The notes beneath the pieces are model-generated. The model saw only the letters and a list, made by a program, of their open reading frames with translations. It was not told the origin of the DNA and searched no databases. The translations under genes and the position numbers were made by a program. DNA of 64,000 nt from Agrypnia vestita (taxonomy: Eukaryota > Arthropoda > Insecta > Trichoptera > Phryganeidae): assembly GCA_016648135.1 (NCBI GenBank), contig JADDOH010008069.1, forward strand, positions 1 through 64,000, written 5' to 3'. Positions within the stretch are counted from its first letter, which is position 1. Each line of letters opens with the position of its first letter. This document shows positions 59,320 to 64,000 of the stretch, one piece after another.

Positions 59320-59455
59320 AATGAATGATACGTTTGTGTAAAGTGATCAGCCAGTCAGTGATAGGCCGTATGTTAAATGCTCAAAAAAGTAGTTCATACT
59401 TTTCCACATAAATGGCTCCGTCTCTGAAACATGTACAATTTATCTCGATTATTCG
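59320..59455 (+). repeat. Dispersed family K copy
   Basis: TTTGTGTAAAGTGATCAGCC, CATACTTTTCCACATAAATG and GGCTCCGTCTCTGAAAC. Confidence 0.65.
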
Positions 59456-59619
59456 TCGTCTGCATTTGTGTATAAATATTCTCGTCATTTTATCTTTAGT
59501 TTGAATGAGAATGCATCAATCTCAGGGCTACAGTAATCGTGATTTCTTGCAGAGACCTGGTCGATTAGCAATGCCGAGAAATGTTTACTTTTAATCGAAT
59601 TGTTTCACATTCCATATCA

Positions 59620-59760
59620 ACGCTAATTCCATCCAGCGCGCGGCGGTTGTTTCGTGATTCAGCAGAACGACTTGGATGTCCGCCCGGCGCAGGCTGAATG
59701 CGTTCGCTTTGAATCTTGCCTCTGTACGTGCCCTTGAGTACCGGTACATGTAACGATTGT
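59620..59760. other. G+C-richer patch
   Basis: CCAGCGCGCGGCGG and GTCCGCCCGGCGCAGG. No exon or promoter could be defined. Confidence 0.25.
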
Positions 59761-60009
59761 AAATTAAGAGAGTTTATGATCTTCTCTTGCATAAAAATTA
59801 TCATTTCCCGTGAGGTTGCACGAAAACCTATTTATTAACTATTCATAAAAGGTACATATAAAATGTGATAAATATTGTCAGAAAGTACTGGAAATTAAAT
59901 AACGATTTATTAAATAGTGATTAATTAATTATTAAATGGACAAAGTCACTTAACACGATTAAAGGACGAACGTTATTCTTTAAATCACTATATTTTACAA
60001 TTAATCACT

Positions 60010-60300
60010 CATCAATGAACAATTTATTATCGCTGGGAGTACTTTATTTTTATTCATCACTCGCTAAACTCACGTCACTGCTGTCGCTCCGAAATTCCAC
60101 GACAGGGCATAATCGCCGTTGCCTCGCGCTTACTTCGCACCGACCGAAATGTCAAAACAAACTCTCCCGCCACGGCTTCGACCGGCTATTTATACGCGAT
60201 CACGATGATTTAGTACCCTCGAGAAGATTCTTTTCCTTTTTAGTGTTTAGGAGAAATTTCCCGTTCCCGAATGTTGTAGACTGTTTACCATTTCGTGAGA
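60010..60300 (-). promoter_or_regulatory. LTR-like promoter module L, copy 2
   Basis: Minus strand: AATCTTCTCGAGGGTAC, TATAAATA, then AGTTTGTTTTGACATTT, GTCGTGGAATTTCGGAG, AATAAAAATAAAGT and CCCAGCGATAATAAA. It matches the 34.6 kb copy block by block, while the intervening sequence differs. Confidence 0.5.
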
Positions 60301-60307
60301 ATGTGAT

Positions 60308-60580
60308 AAAGGGTGTCTCGTAGCTAGTAGCAACATTTACGAAGAAGTGTTTTTTTATTCAATTCAATTCAATAGAAAATATTATTTACATTTTGCGTGA
60401 AATATCGTCAGATACGGAGATAAACGACAACAAAGTTTGCACTTTTTTTTCAATGTCGTCGCTTATTCGACGTTTCACCAAAGTGTAAAGTATATTTTTC
60501 ATTCAAAATTGGATGAAGAAATTGTTAAATTAAATTGTTACTCAGTTGTTTTTGATACTAGCTACGAGATAACCTGTGCA
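60308..60580. mobile_element. Inverted-repeat family G, short copy
   Basis: GGGTGTCTCGTAGCTAGTAG at the left; ATACTAGCTACGAGATAACC at the right. The interior differs from longer members. Confidence 0.65.
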
Positions 60581-60784
60581 TATGTATGTTCTAATATAAC
60601 CACAATAATATAATAAAAATTAATTCAATTTATTCAATAAATAAAATGGATATGATAAACAAAAATTCAATTCGTACATGTTATTACGTTTAATTAATAA
60701 AAAATATTATCAAGATGTAATCGTGTTTCGGAAAACTCAATTTCCAAAGTGATATATTGATATTTAATTTATTAAGGAGAGCCG

Positions 60785-61150
60785 ATCCCAAATGAAATTG
60801 GAAGCGGGTGAAGATTAAGAAGAAGAACACAACTCATATTGGCGAAGCTTTATTTTAAATCGAGATATTTTTACTCATTTCCTCTGGTATTTCATTGGAG
60901 ATCTTTAGTGCGCCGTAAATCTGAGATTTGGATCTTCTTTCTGAATGGCAGTCTCGTTTTATTTCCTCCTTTTGTATCATGTTCGTACTCCTTTATCCAT
61001 ATTTCTATTAAATTCTGCCGATATGTTTCCAGAGCGGAATTTATAAATACATTTAACATGATGATTACATCAGTTATTATCTGTTATTATCTGTTCGACC
61101 GTTAGCATTTTGACTGCACTCAACATTGTACATGAGATTTGATGAGAACG
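60785..61150 (-). pseudogene. CR1/Jockey-like C-terminal remnant linked to family G, inverted copy
   Basis: The minus strand holds TTCAGAAAGAAGATCCAAAT, TTACGGCGCAC and TCCAATGAAATACCAGAGGA. It is the same unit as 53307-53685, including the CTTCTTCTTAATCTTCACCC tail and the junction to family G. Frameshifts and stops present. Confidence 0.7.
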
Positions 61151-61154
61151 ATGT

Positions 61155-61645
61155 ATATAGGGTGTCTCAAAGCTAGTAGCAAAAACTTAACCGATCGATT
61201 CCTGCCTTGACAATAAGTCGAAAATATTTATGTAACCATTAAATTCAGTATTTATGGAGTTATGCAATATCAAAATTTGCTTTTTTTTCATTATTTCTGA
61301 CTTATTATCTTAAAAGATGCTAAAATATCATTACAGTAACCTATGTCGATTACGAAAAATTCATTCGTTTCAATATAACTCAAAGAAATTTATAAAAACC
61401 TTATAAAAAAAATCCATTATCATTTTTGCAGTTTTTTATAAATTAGTTATAATAAAAGTTATTCAACTTGTATTAAAACGAATTTCATAATCGATTAGAG
61501 TTACTGTGATGATAATTGTAAGTCAGAAATATTGAAAAAAATTCAAACTTTGATATTGCATATCTTCTTATACGTCGTGGTCGCTTGAACATTTTTGACT
61601 CATAAAGTGTAAAGTTTTTGCTACTAGCTATAAGACACCCAGTAC
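61155..61645. mobile_element. Inverted-repeat family G, near-complete copy
   Basis: GGGTGTCTCAAAGCTAGTAG and, inverted, GCTACTAGCTATAAGACACC. Both ends read on into AAAAACTT. The core has TCATTACAGTAACCTATG and TTCATTCGTTTCAATATAAC. Confidence 0.8.
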
Positions 61646-62142
61646 ACGTAAAAGATTCCTTATTTGAGCATTATACATCAGGTGATAATCATTTTCGTCA
61701 ACACAAGATACCGTGAACAGGGCTGGGGATATCGTAAAGCAACGTTCCCGTGAACTGTGAACCAGTTCTGTTCGAATGATCGTGAACTGTTACAGTTTGT
61801 GACTCATGCAGAGATAATTCGACAGAGGTTAAGTGGACACCCCGGCTAACCCTAGAATGTGATCTTTAACTTTCTCACGAGCGGCTGCGTCAAGTGCTTG
61901 CCGCGTCACTCGTCCAATTGCCTCGGAGCACCGCCTCCCGACTACGCTCCGTATTGAGTAGTTCAATTGCGTTTGACCACCGTTAAATTTACTCGGTTCA
62001 TTGAGGATCCGACAAAATCGTAACGAATACCTGAACTATTAATCACGGGTCAATTAAGTTCAGGAGGGCTTCATTCATACGGTCATTCGTATAATTTAAA
62101 TTAAGTAAAAAAGTAACCCATGAAAACCAAGTTTTTATTATA
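61646..62142. other. Spacer, partly G+C-richer
   Basis: 61850-61990 is G+C-richer (GAGCGGCTGCGTCAAG, GGAGCACCGCCTCCCG). No gene recognised. Confidence 0.4.
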
Positions 62143-62662
62143 CTTCCTTTCTTTGTAAAATATAACAACAATTAAAGACGAATTAAAACATATAACATAA
62201 CACTAAACTTACAGTAATTCAATATATTTCTAAAATGTCAGATGTTTTGAGCTTTGATAAGACGCTTCACGCTTTGAAGATTAAATTCTGAAAACATTTC
62301 TCAGTCAATTTAGATTTTCGACATTCGTAGTGAAGTACCTATTATGTATACCGACGGAGTAATTCAAATTTAGAAAATATTTCGCCACGTTATCGGGCCG
62401 CTATGCTAGTAATTAAACTTTTATAATGATTCCAATTTGAAAAAAACAATAAAATTTCCAAAAATCCGAAATTATACTATAATTATTAATTTTTTTTAAT
62501 GAAAATTTGATAGATCTTCTTGATCGTCGCCACGAATCTACTTGCCAAGTTTCAGCTCGATTGGAACACGGGAAAAGGGTCAGAAATCGATCCAAAAAAT
62601 TTTTTGACAGCAAGTCGGCAAGAAAGCAAGCAAGCAGACGCCACTAGTTAATATAAAGGGAG
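62143..62662. mobile_element. CTCCCTT-ended repeat family S, copy 3 (520 bp)
   Basis: Flanked by TA; ends CTTCCTTTCT and CTCCCTTTAT (reverse complement). Shares TGATAGATCTTCTTGATCGT, AGCTCGATTGGAACACGG and AAGCAAGCAGACGCCACTAG with the other copies. About 200 bp longer than copy 2, suggesting an internal insertion near 62150-62450. Confidence 0.6.
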
Positions 62663-62877
62663 TAAAAACGATAATTATCTATACTATGTTATCTCTACTT
62701 GAGTTTAATTATAATTTTATATTTTACTACTCGAGTTTCAAGATTATCAGAATGTCTCGGAGATGGGAGAAGTACTCGAAGAAATAATAATAATATTTAA
62801 TGTAATGTACCTATACCAACCATTATATAAATCAACATTGTATAGGAATGATAAACATGGAATAAACATTTTAGTTT

Positions 62878-63235
62878 TGTAAACAGAAATGTAAATTCAA
62901 ATATTAATATCAATTAGAGTCCCTACAACGACCCCGGTCTTATCATAAAGTAACTTTGACCCGGAGCCGCCCGATGTTCCATACTTATCATCCTAATTGT
63001 TTGGATTAGAATCCCATATAAGCAGAGTCTTGTCTCTAACTAGATGCATTATTGATCAGTCTTCACATAGATTCAGTAGAAGTAGATTGACTACGGGAGT
63101 GTTCACATCAATGTAATTGTGCTTTTATTAATTGTTGTAATTAATCCAAAATAAAAAGTAATCTCAACCATCGTGTTAGAGTATTATTTCTGTTAAATAA
63201 GACCCTTTGGAAGAGACGGAAGAGGGTCGTTTACA
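62878..63235 (+). mobile_element. 5' LTR of a Ty3/gypsy-type retrotransposon
   Basis: It starts TGTAAAC and ends GTTTACA, a perfect 7-bp terminal inverted repeat, 358 bp apart. Inside are an ATATAAG TATA-like box (63016), an initiator TCAGTC (63056-63061) and AATAAA (63150-63155), the usual U3-R-U5 order. A primer-binding site follows one base later. The internal region and 3' LTR lie beyond the window. Confidence 0.85.
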
Positions 63236-63236
63236 G

Positions 63237-63249
63237 TGGTGTCAGAAGT
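63237..63249 (+). other. Primer-binding site, tRNA-Leu type
   Basis: TGGTGTCAGAAGT is complementary to the 3' end of insect tRNA-Leu as I recall it. A 5-nt AAAGT then separates it from GGGATT, which would continue the match. Micropia/mdg3-type elements are known to use tRNA-Leu. Confidence 0.7.
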
Positions 63250-63559
63250 AAAGTGGGATTGATATTTCAACCAAGTATCATATATATCCCAAAGGCAACG
63301 TCCAGGAAAAGTCTTGATAGATCACTGAAATCCAGAGAGTTCAAGTCCTTTTCAAACTCATCTACCTGTGCTGTGGAAGCGAGTCTGCTGCTAGAAGGAA
63401 GAAGATGAAGACAACTACAACTTTATTCATGTAAGTCGCAATCATTGTTTGTGTTCACTCCCCGTGCAAATTTTGTGTTCAAACATTCAAAACTCAAGTT
63501 TTAAACTATCAACATATTCAAGAAATAAAAATTAATAAGTGAAATAATAATACTTCAAG

Positions 63560-64000
63560 ATGTCTGTAAAGAAAGAAGAAACCACCAAAATCAACAAGTG
63601 TATAGATTTAAATATTGCAGAGAAGATGTTAATCAAATTTGATGGAGATAAAACAAAACTTTTCGAGTTTTTGGACAATAGTGAAAAAGCCCTTCGATTA
63701 ATAGATAAAAATTTAGAAAATATTTTGTACACATTAATAGAAAGTAAGATTACTGGTAATGCTAGAGCACTAATAAGAAATAGAAACTTTGAAAATTTTC
63801 CTATGTTAAAATCACATTTACTAGCCGCGTATTCAGATAAACGAACAAACAATCAATGGCAACTCGAATTAAATTCCTGTACTCAAAAACCAAACGAAAA
63901 TGTCATTTCGTATTCTACTAGGGTAGAAAATTGCTATATAAAATTATTAAATAATTTATCAGAAAATATGTCAAGTGACGGTCGAGAAGCTTGCATAGAT
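63560..64000 (+). CDS. gag: gag polyprotein, N-terminal part, cut by the window end
   Basis: Structural polyprotein of a Ty3/gypsy-type LTR retrotransposon, expected to form the cytoplasmic particle that packages the element's RNA. The ATG at 63560 is the first in-frame start after the primer site and a 310-bp leader. 147 codons stay open to the window edge. Near residues 25-45 LIKFDGDKTKLFEFLDNSEK matches the opening of insect gypsy-type gag, and NARALIRNR with LKSHLLAAYSDKRTNNQWQ follows in the expected order. The zinc knuckle, protease and pol would lie downstream. No stop or frameshift is seen, so the copy may be young. Family naming is from remembered motifs. Confidence 0.88.
   Translation, partial: MSVKKEETTKINKCIDLNIAEKMLIKFDGDKTKLFEFLDNSEKALRLIDKNLENILYTLIESKITGNARALIRNRNFENFPMLKSHLLAAYSDKRTNNQWQLELNSCTQKPNENVISYSTRVENCYIKLLNNLSENMSSDGREACID

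Noticed and set aside
60715..60765. Another hammerhead-like motif (GGAAATTGAGTTTTCC then GAAACACG)
   Set aside because: Hairpin and GAAAC are present, but the CTGANGA core is replaced and the following block is not self-complementary.

Overview
This window looks like gene-poor, strongly A+T-rich nuclear DNA from an insect. A moth or butterfly (Lepidoptera) is the most likely source. The basis is the mix of repeats: Helitron ends with TCTATAC and CTAA/CTAG termini, RTE-like non-LTR tails ending in GGCGTGA plus GTTA repeats, hAT- and Harbinger-type MITEs, a mariner, and frequent GTAGGTACCTA-type words. The assignment is inference; no host gene was recognised by name.

Layout. 1-8 kb: the end of a ~155-bp satellite, a long fold-back repeat (750-1227), a nest of hAT-type MITEs with 8-bp target duplications (3.7-5.2 kb), a non-LTR reverse-transcriptase remnant (7.2-7.7 kb) and a 221-bp palindromic element. 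8-22 kb: a palindromic element, a CpG-rich block (9.4-9.8 kb), broken antisense non-LTR pieces and further MITEs. 22-28 kb: copies of a dispersed inverted-repeat family, a second CpG-rich block (23.6-24.0 kb), a Helitron terminus followed by an unusually good heat-shock-element array (24.25-24.44 kb), a Harbinger-type MITE inside a non-LTR remnant, a TATA-containing promoter/LTR-like segment (25.3-25.55 kb) and a complete small Helitron (27.1-27.4 kb). 29.0-30.3 kb: a complete mariner whose transposase has one nonsense codon. 32-43 kb: a tRNA-derived SINE, an (ATA)n microsatellite, a dimeric minisatellite, a 180-bp tandem duplication and palindromic MITEs. 45-56 kb: a perfect 58-bp palindrome, a 200-bp inverted repeat beside a Helitron 5' end, and more palindromic elements and non-LTR tails. 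57.7-58.5 kb: the only convincing spliced-gene signal, two exon-like blocks that join in frame into a 45-residue peptide. 60-64 kb: more of the same repeats, then the 5' LTR, primer-binding site and gag start of a Ty3/gypsy-type retrotransposon that runs off the window.

Nothing here forms an operon or pathway. Two patterns stand out. Several unrelated palindromic elements share a hairpin with hammerhead-ribozyme-like core (CTGANGA, stem, GAAA, self-complementary stem III, NUH). And a Helitron-associated segment carries ten consecutive HSF-type half sites. Most short open reading frames here are chance frames in repeats and are not annotated.
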